In this document: piece after piece, positions 5,661 through 6,324 of the stretch
Numbering within the stretch: the first letter of the stretch is position 1
Layout: each line of letters begins with the position of its first letter
Source: an uncultured Clostridia bacterium
GTDB lineage: Bacteria; Bacillota; Clostridia; Oscillospirales; Oscillospiraceae
Assembly: GCA_947177005.1 (NCBI GenBank)
Contig: CAMWSZ010000185.1
Span: forward strand, 1 to 6,324
DNA length: 6,324 nt
Direction: 5' to 3'
Translations under genes and position numbers: made by a program
Notes under the pieces: generated by a model
Database searches by the model: none
Told to the model about the DNA's origin: nothing
The model's input: only the letters and a program-made list of their open reading frames with translations

Positions 5661-6324
5661 ATGGCAAACGCATCTGCAAAAAATAAATCCACCGGCATGA
5701 GCGATAAGGTCAGCGACGTGATCCTGGTGGCCATTCTCGCGGTCTGTCTGGTGATCGTGGCCTATCCCCTGTACTATGTCCTTGTGGCCTCCGTTTCCGA
5801 CCCTTACGACGTGTACGCTGGCAAGACCTTCCTGCTCCCCAGCGGCTTCACCCTGGACGGCTATAAGGCGGTGTTCGCCGACCCGGATATCGTGTCCGGC
5901 TTCCTCAACTCCGTGAAGTATACAGTCGTCGGCACCTGCTTCTCCGTCATCATGCTGTACATCACCGCTTACCCCCTGGCCCAGAAGGACCTGCCGGGCC
6001 GGAAGTTCTTCAGTCTCTTCTTCGTCTTTACCATGTACTTCGGCGGCGGCCTGATCCCCACCTACCTGGTGGTGCAGCAGACGGGCCTCGTGGGCAGCAT
6101 GTGGTCCCTGTTCCTCCCCGGCGGCGTGGGCGTGGGCAACATGATTGTTGTGCGCAACTACTTCCAGAACAGCATCCCCCACGATTTGGTGGAGGCGTCG
6201 GAGATCGACGGCTGCACCAAGTTCCGTACCTTTATCAGCGTCGTTATTCCCCTCTCCATGCCGATTCTCGCCGTGCAGGCGGTGTTCGCCATGGTGGCCT
6301 ACTGGAACGACTGGTTCACCGCTA
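5661..6324 (+). CDS. lplC: Carbohydrate ABC transporter permease, LplC/YtcP type (3'-truncated by window edge)
   Basis: The first 221 residues of the second permease of the importer; it runs off the window and perhaps 70-80 residues are missing. The start ATG follows AAGGAGGGGGAG in the 16-bp gap after lplB. Membrane segments are visible near residues 20-43, 81-106, 115-138, 143-165 and from about 193. Family hallmarks include AYPLYYVLVASVSDP, GYKAVF, NSVKYTVVGT, YFGGGLIPTYLVVQQTGL and the loop motif LVEASEIDGCTKFRTFISVV followed by IPLSMP (EA at 178-179, DG at 183-184). The end WNDWF is typical of sugar permeases of this class. It is expected to pair with the LplB-type protein as a heterodimer in the membrane. 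A solute-binding lipoprotein gene is the expected next gene. Confidence 0.93.
   Translation, partial: MANASAKNKSTGMSDKVSDVILVAILAVCLVIVAYPLYYVLVASVSDPYDVYAGKTFLLPSGFTLDGYKAVFADPDIVSGFLNSVKYTVVGTCFSVIMLYITAYPLAQKDLPGRKFFSLFFVFTMYFGGGLIPTYLVVQQTGLVGSMWSLFLPGGVGVGNMIVVRNYFQNSIPHDLVEASEIDGCTKFRTFISVVIPLSMPILAVQAVFAMVAYWNDWFTA

Noticed and set aside
5655..6182. 175-residue minus-strand open frame inside the LplC-type gene
   Set aside because: Same antisense shadow pattern, with no ribosome binding site or domain; the sense strand carries the permease signature.

Overview
The window looks like part of a monoderm, moderately GC-rich Firmicute, probably a gut-type clostridium of the Oscillospiraceae or a relative. 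The reasons are a C-terminal S-layer homology (SLH) wall anchor, a Gram-positive-style lipoprotein, strong AGGAGG ribosome binding sites, a sigma-A type TTGACA/TAATAT promoter, and LplB/LplC-class sugar permeases with a YesL-family protein. The lineage is an inference from gene content and style; no RNA gene is present to confirm it.

Layout. From the left edge to 1036 (+) runs the 3' part of a secreted protein: a repeat-rich, probably beta-propeller region, a Pro/Ser/Thr linker and three SLH repeats. A perfect 13-bp hairpin at 1101-1129 with T-runs on both strands separates it from the next unit and probably terminates both. From 4201 down to 1136 (-) is a tight four-gene operon: a LacI-family regulator, a single-pass membrane protein with an outside domain, a small lipoprotein, and a YesL/DUF624 membrane protein. 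The junctions are 13 bp, a 4-bp ATGA overlap, and 12 bp, each with a strong ribosome binding site, so the genes are probably translated in concert. A 453-bp AT-rich divergent region (4202-4654) holds promoters facing both ways and several CG-centred imperfect palindromes suited to a LacI-type regulator. From 4655 to the right edge (+) are two carbohydrate ABC permeases of the LplB and LplC/YtcP type, 16 bp apart; the second is cut by the window end.

Working model (inference): the LacI-family protein senses an oligosaccharide or a breakdown product. It controls the divergent importer operon, whose solute-binding protein and glycoside hydrolases would be expected just past 6324, and probably also its own operon. 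The YesL protein belongs to a family often found in oligosaccharide-uptake loci. The two unnamed surface proteins are the least explained part of the window and could be accessory to uptake or sensing. The SLH protein is convergent and separately terminated, so it is probably an unrelated neighbour.

The most interesting signal is a pair of nearly identical operator-like sites in opposite orientation (4466-4480 and 4523-4537). One lies just after the predicted start of permease transcription and the other overlaps a possible second promoter. A weaker third copy lies towards the regulator. No CRISPR array, insertion sequence, tRNA or rRNA was seen.
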